This document shows, piece after piece, positions 57,172-64,000 of a DNA stretch of 64,000 nucleotides. The position numbers were made by a program, and so were the translations under genes. Position 1 is the stretch's first letter. Each line of letters opens with the position of its first letter. The DNA is from a virus. The notes beneath the pieces are model-generated. The model was not told the origin of the DNA and searched no databases. It worked only from the letters and a program-made list of their open reading frames with translations. Where the stretch lies: positions 108,228 through 172,227 of IMG/VR virus record IMGVR_UViG_3300035099_000047. One strand, written 5' to 3'.

Positions 57172-57503
57172 ACACTTTCCCTAACGTTCGGAGCAGAAGA
57201 AGGTGGGTTGGTATTTGGTGATTTTTCTTCAGGGAACGTATCCCCTATCAATCGGGGTTCCATTTGCTCTACCGAAGGTCTGGGCCCCATTGGACCCCTG
57301 CGGCCTCGCCCAGCCATAGTGGTGCACTGGGTACCTTTGATATTACCCAGGCGCAAAGCAGCCACCACCAGGGCATTGCCCACATGATAAGCCCCTTCCG
57401 CTGTCAAACCCACAGTCCAAGGGTGTCCTTGGCTCGGATCACCATCCACTATCAAACTCACCTGACCACGATCCCTATTATCTTGCACTCGAACTGTAGG
57501 CAT
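57168..57503 (-). CDS. Hypothetical 111-residue protein
   Basis: ATG 57503 has GGAG 9 nt upstream. It begins MPTVRVQDNRDRGQVSLIVD, then W-T-V-G-L-T-A-E-G-A-Y-H-V-G-N-A-L-V-V-A-A, with a basic and Pro-rich C-terminus. No family recognised. Confidence 0.55.
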   Translation of the reverse strand: MPTVRVQDNRDRGQVSLIVDGDPSQGHPWTVGLTAEGAYHVGNALVVAALRLGNIKGTQCTTMAGRGRRGPMGPRPSVEQMEPRLIGDTFPEEKSPNTNPPSSAPNVRESV

Positions 57504-57518
57504 TTTCAACAACTCCTG

Positions 57519-57731
57519 TTACAAACGACGTTTGAACTGTTCTATCATCAAGTGGGCAGCCTTGACCCGAGCCAATCGGCGTTTCATCAACTCCTCAAAA
57601 TCATCCGCTCCAGTGCGGTCACTAACTGGTTCAAAATTGCACACCAACTCAAGCAATGGCAAATTGGTCAGCAACTTTTGAACTTCTTCTTCTGCACGAC
57701 TGGGATTGCTTGGAGATTTCGGAGGAGACAT
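57519..57731 (-). CDS. Hypothetical 70-residue helical protein
   Basis: MSPPKSPSNPSRAEEEVQKL leads into helices (LLTNLPLLELVCNF, DDFEELMKRRLARVKAAHLM). It lies between two other small genes and may be a regulatory or structural adaptor. ATG 57731. No family recognised. Confidence 0.55.
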   Translation of the reverse strand: MSPPKSPSNPSRAEEEVQKLLTNLPLLELVCNFEPVSDRTGADDFEELMKRRLARVKAAHLMIEQFKRRL

Positions 57732-57736
57732 GCTCT

Positions 57737-57940
57737 TTAACTTTCCATCAACAACTTCTTGCCCCCGCTACTTTCTTGAATTTTAGCCTTGGGGTATTCG
57801 GAAACTTGCTTGGTAACAGTGTCCAACACCTGGACTTTACCATCCGCAGTCTCACCAATTTTCTGAAACCTTTGTTGCCCCTGATCCGGCAACCCGCTGC
57901 TGGGCAGGTCCTCCCGCAAGGTCTTTTTCATCAATAACAT
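57737..57940 (-). CDS. Hypothetical 67-residue protein overlapping the HU-like gene
   Basis: ATG 57940 follows AAGGAGATTGACT, a strong ribosome site inside the HU-like gene. The product is MLLMKKTLREDLPSSGLPDQ and a basic C-terminus. The 89-nt overlap is in a different frame from the HU-like coding region. The longer frame from 57958 has no support. Confidence 0.55.
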   Translation of the reverse strand: MLLMKKTLREDLPSSGLPDQGQQRFQKIGETADGKVQVLDTVTKQVSEYPKAKIQESSGGKKLLMES

Positions 57941-58244
57941 AGTCAATCTCCTTTTCAATTCGATCCCGTATAGAACTCAACTCCACCAATTCTAGCTTGT
58001 TACGGTAGTATTGGTGAAACTCAACATCTATCAGAGTATCCGTCAACTCTTTTTTTGTACGGCGATGGACCTGCTTGCGACGCAGATGGCTTACCAACTT
58101 GCCAAAATGTTCCAGCTTGACTTCATCTCCCACTGCCATTGCACGCTTAATAATATCTAGCAAACAGTCTAAATAAACCTCTGATTCTGCCAGCGTGATG
58201 CCCAATTTCTTGGACACTCGATTCACCAGTTCGTTGTAAGTCAT
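57852..58244 (-). CDS. HU/IHF-like DNA-binding protein with C-terminal extension
   Basis: The first 55 residues follow the HU pattern: L-V-N-R-V-S-K-K-L-G-I-T, then D-C-L-L-D-I-I-K-R-A-M and G-D-E-V-K-L-E-H-F-G-K-L. The DNA-binding arm region R-R-K-Q-V-H-R-R follows. An added C-terminal helix (about 80-130) ends in SGATKVSENW. HU-like proteins bend and compact DNA. ATG 58244. Only about half of this protein resembles HU, so confidence is moderate. Confidence 0.68.
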   Translation of the reverse strand: MTYNELVNRVSKKLGITLAESEVYLDCLLDIIKRAMAVGDEVKLEHFGKLVSHLRRKQVHRRTKKELTDTLIDVEFHQYYRNKLELVELSSIRDRIEKEIDYVIDEKDLAGGPAQQRVAGSGATKVSENW

Positions 58245-60053
58245 TTATCCAACCACCAACTGGTTCACCAAGCTATCCAAGTTGACATTTGATTCAGATT
58301 TGTTAAGCCCACCTTTGGAATACCTGGGGACCACCAATTCCTGAAACAAACGACGGGCTACAGTCAAAAAGGTATCAAAATGGTTATCCAGGTACTCGAT
58401 AAACTCAATTGCATCCCGAACTTGGTTCTCATTCTGCCCTAAATTAAGGGAAAAACTCATCTCCATGAATACATTGTCTCTTCTGTCCGTCCTAAAAGAA
58501 AAATACGGTTTGATATCAAACTTGCCAGAAAACCGTTTCTGGTGCAGCTCCGGCTCACCCCAAAACAATCGCTGTCTACGGGCTTGAATAGTGTAGTTTC
58601 GGGCCTGACGCTCCGCCTGCTCATTCAGTGATGGCAACAATTCATCCACAAATTCCTTGAACCCAGGATCTGTGTCGCGTATGGGTACAGCGTACCCTCC
58701 ACGGTGGAAATAATCTCGCGGCAATTCTCCCACCAACACTGGTTCAACAGTCCAAACCTCTATTGCATGAGTACTCCTAAACCCACGAGTGGCATCTCTG
58801 TACCAATTGAAATGCTTAAACTGGTCTTCGTCCCATGCTTCTTCTGTTCTACCATATCCCATTGCTTTGCTAACAGGGTGAGTAACCTCAGCATACTCAT
58901 TCTCTATCAAAATAGCACGAACTCCAGCTATGAAAGCCTCCCGGTTATCCTCCACATCCCTTGCCAACCAAGCTGCAAAATCCCTAAACTGGTCTGGTTC
59001 ACCACGCATGTCTTCGTCTCGCAAATCGACTACAACTCTTACACCAGTTACCATCCCCCTTTCTACAGTCTCTAGAATCTCAACCTGTTCCACCCCCCAA
59101 ATGTCCAAATCATGACACAAATCCTCAATAGTCCGTTCCAACGCTCTCCTATCCAGACTTCGCCAATCTAGGAATTCCTCCTTCATTTCCATCGGTATGT
59201 CTGCCGCAACACCCCCAGAATACCACACGTAAGGTTCATTCTCTCCAATATCCTCAATTTCATAACTGGCGAAAGCAAAATGCAAATCTCTCAAATAGTC
59301 ATTTTCAACCCGTGCACACTCCTCTTCATATGCATCCCACTTATCTTCACCTCCAATCCAATCCTCCCACTGTTTCAAACGTTTTTCGTCCTCTTCACTA
59401 GGCTTGATCAGCTCGGCTATTCTATTTTCTGGGTTTCTTACCTCACTGTTATCCGCTCTCCTGACTTCGTTAAAGTCTGCGGTAAACTGAATGAAAGGTT
59501 TACCATTCTTCATCACGATATAAAGGGCCCCATAATCGTGCAAGTAATCCTCTGCCTTACAACCCCTTGGATAGCTCCTGCGCGTGCACCAGCTAGTACC
59601 TTCTCCCAATGATTTCAAACTTTCTGCATCAGTAACCTTCAAAAGCACGTAAGGAGGGTCCCGCCTGACCACCTCTACCCCAGGCATTTGGCTGTACCCA
59701 ACGGCGCCAATAGCATCCACCAAATCTGCAAAATTAGGATACCGATGAATGTCAGGACTGATCTTAACCCCTCGCTCTCTCTTCAACTCGGTGAAACGAT
59801 GCAACAATTGTTTTACCTTGTCTTTGTCCTCCGGCAAGCTGATTTGTTTATTCACCCATTGTTTCAAAACCCACACATCGTATTTATGACCCAACGTGGG
59901 ATCAGCATCACTGATAGCTTGAACAATATCCTGCTCCGACAAACCCAACACCCGTTGAGCCTTGGCCATCATTCCTGGCTGAATGGCCTCCCCCAGCAAA
60001 TGACTTACCAAGTCATTCAATTGCTCTCGTTTCAAGGCCATGCCGTTACCCAT
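58245..60053 (-). CDS. Large WCTR-motif protein with tag-like ends
   Basis: 602 residues. The N-terminal 150 align with the protein at 900-2270 (ADPTLGHKYDVWVLKQWVNK versus ADPTPDKQYDSWILRQWVTH). Then S-L-G-E-G-T-S-W-C-T-R-R-S and Y-L-H-D-Y-G-A-L-Y-I-V-M-K-N-G-K follow. Its own large middle region is acidic and His/Tyr-containing. The N-terminus QLNDLVSHLLGEA and C-terminus LDSLVNQLVVG resemble the tag. ATG 60053 or 60041. Confidence 0.72.
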   Translation of the reverse strand: MGNGMALKREQLNDLVSHLLGEAIQPGMMAKAQRVLGLSEQDIVQAISDADPTLGHKYDVWVLKQWVNKQISLPEDKDKVKQLLHRFTELKRERGVKISPDIHRYPNFADLVDAIGAVGYSQMPGVEVVRRDPPYVLLKVTDAESLKSLGEGTSWCTRRSYPRGCKAEDYLHDYGALYIVMKNGKPFIQFTADFNEVRRADNSEVRNPENRIAELIKPSEEDEKRLKQWEDWIGGEDKWDAYEEECARVENDYLRDLHFAFASYEIEDIGENEPYVWYSGGVAADIPMEMKEEFLDWRSLDRRALERTIEDLCHDLDIWGVEQVEILETVERGMVTGVRVVVDLRDEDMRGEPDQFRDFAAWLARDVEDNREAFIAGVRAILIENEYAEVTHPVSKAMGYGRTEEAWDEDQFKHFNWYRDATRGFRSTHAIEVWTVEPVLVGELPRDYFHRGGYAVPIRDTDPGFKEFVDELLPSLNEQAERQARNYTIQARRQRLFWGEPELHQKRFSGKFDIKPYFSFRTDRRDNVFMEMSFSLNLGQNENQVRDAIEFIEYLDNHFDTFLTVARRLFQELVVPRYSKGGLNKSESNVNLDSLVNQLVVG

Positions 60054-60117
60054 TGAGGTGAAGCCATATCACACTTGCGCACTACCCGGCCAAAAACCAA
60101 GAGCCCACTAACATAAA

Positions 60118-62598
60118 TCACTCCATCGCTGGTAACAATTCATTCACTGCGCTACTACGAGTATTTTGATCCACAGACTCGGCCAGCAACTTCACCTGGC
60201 TCAAGAACTCTGGACCCAACGCTGTGATCAAAGTTTCCTCTTCAGTGGGAGTCAGTGGTTCCCCTTCCATACCAGGCACCCCAGGTACAGGCTCCCCTTC
60301 TTCAGGTGGCGGAGCACCTTGTTTGGGTAATTGCAATGGAGCGTTTTGGTCAATAAACTGATCCAGAAAGTTTTTACTCAATCCGCCAAACTTCCAGAGC
60401 AGCCAACTGACCCAACGCTTTTTATCCAATCCCTCCACATCCGTAAGCACCCGACTGATGGAGTCGATGGCCCGACTGCGAAGGTCAAACACTTCCAGGC
60501 GTTCCATCTCGTCCAGGTACGAGATGGGAGCCATGCAGACCTCGAACTCATTGGCAGGGTCCGTTGGATCAATACCCTTGAGAGCCATGTGGACTTGACA
60601 AAGGCGAACTAGCCCTCGTGTTGCAGCTTTCTGGCCAGCTTTTCCGGATCTGGCCCAACGGATGTCTTGACGCCCTAGAGTTTTGCCGTTATCAATGACC
60701 GCTCCACCTTCTTCTTTCATACCGAAATAGCTGGGAGGTGCTCTAAGGGCAGCAAAAAGCCTCTTGACCAAAAGTTCATAGTCATGAATTTCGCCGATAT
60801 TTGCACTTCCAGCTTGTTTTTCAATACGACTGTTGGATCCCTCTTTAGTAGGCCAGAAAAAATCTTGGTCTACTGAATTGCCTGTAAACACTTCAGATAC
60901 CTCGCCGCCCCGTTCACAACGCACAGCAAAGTTGTGATAACCGACCACGCTTAAACAATGAACTTCAGCAACCACCCCCAAGTATTCAACAGAAACCACC
61001 TTATGATCCACTCCGGCAGGCCATGATTCAAAACTGTCACCAGGTTGCAACCCAATAGCTTTCCGTTTAACCCCACCCTTCAAAATCCATTCATGGTTAG
61101 ATGTGCAATCATAGAATGATCCATCATCCAAAGTCACCCGGTACACTGGGCAACCAGTACCAACCACTCCCAAGTGAGTAGCTTCACCCTCCACAATGCA
61201 ATTGTTCCGTTTGTCAAACGAGTACACAGAAAATGACCTGTTTGTACCGTACTCATCCAATATCTGTTGCAAGGTCAAATTGCGACCATCTACCAATGGA
61301 ACGATGGTATTTGGAGTGAGACACCAGGGATTGTAATCCACTCTCAACCGTCCTTGATCCGGCTGGTACAACACCTGCTTTTTGAGCGCCCTGCGCCACA
61401 TGCGCAGGATTTCCACGGATTCGCTGGCTGATGCTTCACCACAATCCACGTAGAATATGAAACGGTCAGGGGCCATCTTGAGCCTGTACATGATAATGCT
61501 GTCTTCAACCATTTGCAGCTTACGCCACAACCTACGTGCTGGCCTGCAAAGGGAATCCCCATAAGTCTGATCCGGCCGTAACCTCCCAATAGCCCGAAAG
61601 AAATGAATGAAATCCCATGGATTGTACAGTATACTTTCACTGCGCATTTCCAATGTACTGTCAATAGTAAAACCTCGCATTCGGCCTTTCTCTTCAACTC
61701 GAAACACCCGCTGGGGCTCATAGTATTCCAATGCAATTATCCCTTCACCCCGACGGTACCAATTCCTCAAAAAGCAATCTCCATACTTGGCTGCTTCACG
61801 AATGATACTAGCTACTCGATCCTCAATCTCCAACTTGTCAAACAACTTGGTCAACAGTTTTACCACGTCTTGATTCTCACTGGAAATCCAAACAATTCGG
61901 CCACTGATCATGTCTGGCTGGGTGCAATCTTCTGCCATGGCATCCAACACCGCACTCACTAAATCATCGAAATCCATTTCTGTATTCTTCACAAACACAC
62001 CAGCAGACAAAGCAAAATTGTGATATTTGTCCACGGTAATGTTGTAAATATCTGCAAGGCCAGCTGGTTCCACAGAAATGACCTTGTGATTAGTTGGTTG
62101 CAAGTATCCGGACCCAATTGGCATCAAGCTGTCACCTGCTTGCAGCTGATCTGCTCGTCTGTATTCCCCTTCTTTGAACAAAAATGGATGATTTGGAGTG
62201 CAACGGATTGACTCTCCATTATCCAAAGTAACCTTGACAATGGGTCGGTTGATTCCGGTTTTGTATAACCTTATTACCTTGCCTGGCACCACTTTCCGTG
62301 TTTTCAAATCATAAGAATAAACCCAAATATCTCCATCCAAATCAAACAATTCTCCTATGGTTTTTTCCGTCCCGTTCAACAGGGAAATTTTGGTGTCTTC
62401 GGTCAGGCAATAATCCCTATAAGCCTCCAGCCTTTCCCTAGTGATTTGAACCTTATTCCTGTAAAACTCCCAAATACTAGGGGTGCTCGGGCTTTCCCTT
62501 TCAAACCTCGCGGGATCAATTCCATACCGCTCTGGCCGTCTGGGGGCAGCAAACACCTTGCTAAGCAAACCGACTGGATTCAATTGCAAGAAGTCCAT
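60118..62598 (-). CDS. Portal protein, T4 gp20-like, with two mini-inteins
   Basis: The portal ring through which DNA enters and leaves the head. The exteins sum to 535 residues, close to T4 gp20 (524). Landmarks are F-Y-R-N-K, Y-G-D-C-F-L-R-N-W-Y, Y-N-P-W-D-F-I-H-F-F-R and F-F-W-P-T-K-E-G. Two inteins split it at residues 64-205 and 426-574, counted from ATG 62598. ATG 62598 has GGGAG 9 nt upstream and is preferred to TTG 62607. The C-terminal tail is Pro/Glu-rich. It lies far from the capsid genes (about 52 kb), unlike in T4. Confidence 0.9.
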   Translation of the reverse strand: MDFLQLNPVGLLSKVFAAPRRPERYGIDPARFERESPSTPSIWEFYRNKVQITRERLEAYRDYCLTEDTKISLLNGTEKTIGELFDLDGDIWVYSYDLKTRKVVPGKVIRLYKTGINRPIVKVTLDNGESIRCTPNHPFLFKEGEYRRADQLQAGDSLMPIGSGYLQPTNHKVISVEPAGLADIYNITVDKYHNFALSAGVFVKNTEMDFDDLVSAVLDAMAEDCTQPDMISGRIVWISSENQDVVKLLTKLFDKLEIEDRVASIIREAAKYGDCFLRNWYRRGEGIIALEYYEPQRVFRVEEKGRMRGFTIDSTLEMRSESILYNPWDFIHFFRAIGRLRPDQTYGDSLCRPARRLWRKLQMVEDSIIMYRLKMAPDRFIFYVDCGEASASESVEILRMWRRALKKQVLYQPDQGRLRVDYNPWCLTPNTIVPLVDGRNLTLQQILDEYGTNRSFSVYSFDKRNNCIVEGEATHLGVVGTGCPVYRVTLDDGSFYDCTSNHEWILKGGVKRKAIGLQPGDSFESWPAGVDHKVVSVEYLGVVAEVHCLSVVGYHNFAVRCERGGEVSEVFTGNSVDQDFFWPTKEGSNSRIEKQAGSANIGEIHDYELLVKRLFAALRAPPSYFGMKEEGGAVIDNGKTLGRQDIRWARSGKAGQKAATRGLVRLCQVHMALKGIDPTDPANEFEVCMAPISYLDEMERLEVFDLRSRAIDSISRVLTDVEGLDKKRWVSWLLWKFGGLSKNFLDQFIDQNAPLQLPKQGAPPPEEGEPVPGVPGMEGEPLTPTEEETLITALGPEFLSQVKLLAESVDQNTRSSAVNELLPAME
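60877..61323 (-). mobile_element. Mini-intein 2 in the portal gene
   Basis: 149 residues from Cys (CLTPNTIVPLVDGRNLTLQQ, block A) through block B-like C-T-S-N-H-E-W, V-D-H-K-V-V-S-V-E-Y, and the C-terminal end Y-H-N-F-A-V-R-C-E-R-G-G-E, closing G-N then Ser of the extein. The usual His before the last Asn is Gly here. No endonuclease domain. The C-extein begins S-V-D-Q-D-F-F-W, a conserved portal stretch. Confidence 0.88.
61984..62409 (-). mobile_element. Mini-intein 1 in the portal gene
   Basis: 142 residues from Cys (CLTEDTKISLLNGTEKTIGE) through T-P-N-H-P-F-L-F (block B), N-H-K-V-I-S-V-E and the end K-Y-H-N-F-A-L-S-A-G-V-F-V-K-N, then Thr of the extein. It is clearly related to the endonuclease-bearing intein at 1-484 and has probably lost its endonuclease. 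The insertion point is in the N-terminal part of the portal. Confidence 0.9.
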
Positions 62599-62599
62599 A

Positions 62600-62845
62600 T
62601 CACTCAACTCCCACTAGCAAACCGTTCAGTTTGCCCCCCAGATACTTACTCAAAGCAATCAAGTGATCCAAAGTCAAATCGGACTCTGTTTGTTGCAATT
62701 CACAAGGGTCATCGCAGTGTTTACCCAAACAGCCAATTCTTTGCTTGCGAGGGTAGTCAGATTCACATTCTCCACTCTCACCTATGCAATCCCGGCGACA
62801 ACGATTGCAAACAAAAGAATGACGCAACTTGTACTCTACCTTCAT
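62600..62845 (-). CDS. Small Cys-rich zinc-ribbon-like protein
   Basis: ATG 62845 overlaps the upstream stop (ATGA). The 81-residue protein holds C-N-R-C-R-R-D-C, G-E-C, G-C-L-G-K-H-C and P-C, enough for one or two zinc sites, then a helical end (LDHLIALSKYLGGKLNGLL). Zinc-binding proteins flank the portal start on this side too. The role is unknown. Confidence 0.6.
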   Translation of the reverse strand: MKVEYKLRHSFVCNRCRRDCIGESGECESDYPRKQRIGCLGKHCDDPCELQQTESDLTLDHLIALSKYLGGKLNGLLVGVE

Positions 62846-63321
62846 GGCCAATTACCCATCAAATCCCAAACCCTCAATTGCTGATCCCCCCTTAACAAAG
62901 CGGAAATAAACCTACCTACCCCAAACACTATCTCCCCATTTATTCTCACAGATGGACTAGCTGTACCTCCAGAAAACTGCTTGGCCACCTTCTCAAACCT
63001 GCTAGGATCTGGATCATAAACCTCACCTGGAACCACATTCAATCCCCACTGTCGATTTATCCGTTCCACCACGTTACTAGGACATCTAGCTATAGAATCC
63101 AAATTACCTTGATTTTTCAACAATTCTAACATTTTCACTGGTACCGGGTTGGGATTCAACAATTTCCAAGATTTCACCCAATCCAAGTCTTCTTTAGTAA
63201 ACTGAGGCCTCTCTATCACTATTTCCTTTTGCAACTCCGGGGGGAAACGGTCCAGGTTTCGTGTCCATTCTTCCTGGTCTTGATCCCGGATAATTTGATC
63301 CACGGCTTCTTCAAATCGCAT
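62842..63321 (-). CDS. Tagged ParB-like protein
   Basis: The start MRFEEAVDQIIRDQDQ fits the tag (F-E-E-A-V) without a clear cut site. The C-terminal half has S-P-S-V-R-I-N-G-E-I-V-F-G-V-G-R-F-I-S-A-L-L-R-G-D-Q-Q-L-R-V-W-D, close to the ParB nuclease or Noc-like pattern of a strand, then G-x-x-R, a helix and a strand. It could bind DNA and be packaged with it. ATG 63321. Confidence 0.6.
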   Translation of the reverse strand: MRFEEAVDQIIRDQDQEEWTRNLDRFPPELQKEIVIERPQFTKEDLDWVKSWKLLNPNPVPVKMLELLKNQGNLDSIARCPSNVVERINRQWGLNVVPGEVYDPDPSRFEKVAKQFSGGTASPSVRINGEIVFGVGRFISALLRGDQQLRVWDLMGNWP

Positions 63322-63332
63322 CCCAACTCACC

Positions 63333-63344
63333 TCACAATTCCAT
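63333..63344 (-). other. Minimal ORF (M-E-L-stop) with a perfect ribosome site
   Basis: AAGGAGG lies 8 nt before ATG 63344, followed by GAA TTG and TGA. It is one of two such tiny ORFs in the 91-nt gap before ATG 63321. It may be a leader or a start-site remnant. Confidence 0.45.
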
Positions 63345-63381
63345 TACAGCAACCTCCTTACTGCTTGCCAAACTACAAACT

Positions 63382-63390
63382 TCAAATCAT
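63382..63390 (-). other. Minimal ORF (M-I-stop) with a good ribosome site
   Basis: GGAGG lies 7 nt before ATG 63390, then ATT and TGA. With the one at 63333-63344 it forms a pair of minimal ORFs between the zinc protein and the ParB-like gene. Confidence 0.45.
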
Positions 63391-63412
63391 TGATCGTCCT
63401 CCGGATACAGCT

Positions 63413-63841
63413 TCAATCTATATCAAACTTCTTTTGTTTGCACTTAGGACAAGTTGCCCTTTTTCTGGCTTTTTTCCATGAGGCATAGGTCCACCACCTT
63501 TGCTGCACAAACAACTTCCATTCCTTCACAACTTCCAACCACAACCACTGCCACGAGAACACGCCCGTCGCACCCTTGCTGCTTTGTTCATAAGCAGATA
63601 CAGGTTTAAGCGACCAAGCAACGTCCTTGTTATATCGTTGAGGTGTAAATGCAGCCCTGCGCCGGTAAATCGCCACACCTGTATATTTGACTAGATCGTC
63701 TATCAACCAACCATCCAGTTCCATCCAGCGAGGGCGAATCAGCCACTTAGCACAATCCCAAAGTTTGGTCAGCGGATTGTACCGCCAATTCCAAAAATCG
63801 TCTTGAGACCAACCGCAGGCATGACAATGCAGATAGGCCAT
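63413..63841 (-). CDS. Hypothetical zinc-binding protein (142 residues)
   Basis: ATG 63841 overlaps the upstream TAA (TAATG). It begins MAYLHCHACGWSQDDFWNWR, with C-x2-C. A second C-P-K-C pair sits at the end (ATCPKCKQKKFDID). In between is a Trp-rich region (FSWQWLWLEVVKEWKLFVQQ). Two C-x2-C pairs could form one zinc site. The frame stays open further upstream, but the overlap supports this start. Confidence 0.62.
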   Translation of the reverse strand: MAYLHCHACGWSQDDFWNWRYNPLTKLWDCAKWLIRPRWMELDGWLIDDLVKYTGVAIYRRRAAFTPQRYNKDVAWSLKPVSAYEQSSKGATGVFSWQWLWLEVVKEWKLFVQQRWWTYASWKKARKRATCPKCKQKKFDID

Positions 63842-63999
63842 TAGCCTTGCCCCCTTTCTGAACACGGGCACTCCGAAACCACTGGCGACAGACATCGCCC
63901 GCACTTCGGACAAATCCAACCCGGAAATGTCCTTGCCGGATCGCAGTGCGGACAGTACGGGCCCGAGCCGTTCACGAATACGCCACCGTTTATCGGCAG
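63841..63999 (-). CDS. Zinc-ribbon protein, C-terminal part (truncated at window edge)
   Basis: The frame is open from the right edge to TAA 63841. The visible 52 residues hold Y-C-P-H-C, W-I-C-P-K-C-G-R-C and E-C-P-C, a dense zinc-ribbon pattern. The stop overlaps the next ATG (TAATG), so the two are translated together. The N-terminus lies outside the window. Confidence 0.65.
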   Translation of the reverse strand: MPINGGVFVNGSGPYCPHCDPARTFPGWICPKCGRCLSPVVSECPCSERGQG

Positions 64000-64000
64000 C

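Noticed and set aside
1-64000. Many plus-strand open frames of 60-190 codons
   Set aside because: They are shadows of minus-strand genes: they lack ribosome sites, overlap well-supported genes fully, and have low-complexity or Pro/Ser/His-rich translations. I found none worth calling.
1-64000. tRNA, rRNA or a replication origin
   Set aside because: No cloverleaf-like or rRNA sequence was noticed in the gaps, which are mostly under 100 nt. A dedicated scan was not possible here.

Overview
This window is a stretch of a large tailed double-stranded DNA phage genome of the T4-like (myovirus) head type, probably a jumbo phage read from a metagenome. The evidence is a head module with a T4 gp20-like portal, a gp21-like prohead protease and a gp23-like major capsid protein, together with dense gene packing. 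Every gene I can support is on the minus strand. ATGA and TAATG overlaps are common, as are GTG and TTG starts. I see no rRNA, tRNA or CRISPR array. The host cannot be named from the sequence. Most of the window is moderate in GC, but about 46.9-54.3 kb holds clearly GC-richer blocks that look acquired.

Layout, read right to left as transcribed. 63.8-56.5 kb: zinc-ribbon proteins, a ParB-like protein, the portal gene (two mini-inteins), a large WCTR-family protein, an HU-like DNA-binding protein, small proteins, a membrane protein and a SEC-C protein. 56.5-46.1 kb: virion surface and fibre-like proteins (a 981-residue repeat-bearing beta-helix candidate, a protein of about sixteen 20-residue repeats, small structural proteins) mixed with two glycosyltransferase genes. 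46-40.3 kb: a TnpB gene and small enzymes (ATP-grasp, dual-specificity phosphatase, DUF5662, a mini N-acetylglutamate-kinase-like protein, HAD hydrolase). 40.3-36.2 kb: envelope or peptidoglycan-type hydrolases, an exported papain-like protease, a thioredoxin and a small membrane protein. 35.6-22.2 kb: a large sugar cluster (glycosyltransferases, sulfotransferase, methyltransferases, epimerase, polysaccharide deacetylase) with a sigma-70-type factor inside it. 22.3-10.2 kb: many small proteins, a predicted ADP-ribosyltransferase, two acidic low-complexity core or scaffold-like proteins and small beta-rich structural proteins. 10.3-7.2 kb: prohead protease fused to a coiled-coil region, then the major capsid protein. 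7-0 kb: a tandem set of small winged-helix-like paralogues, a repeat protein, and a structural gene interrupted by an endonuclease-bearing intein that runs off the left edge.

The most striking signal is a short shared tag, roughly M-x-x-F-E-x-A-V-x-x-L-x-x-E, at the start of about 30 proteins that otherwise differ. In a few proteins it sits at the C-terminus instead. Most copies contain [L/I]-x-E, the cleavage consensus of the T4 gp21 protease family, and such a protease is encoded here. The simplest reading is a capsid-targeting propeptide system far larger than that of T4: small DNA-binding proteins, an ADP-ribosyltransferase, a phosphatase, a HAD hydrolase, an ATP-grasp enzyme and many unknowns would be packed in the head, processed, and possibly delivered into the host with the DNA. 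This is inference from pattern and context.
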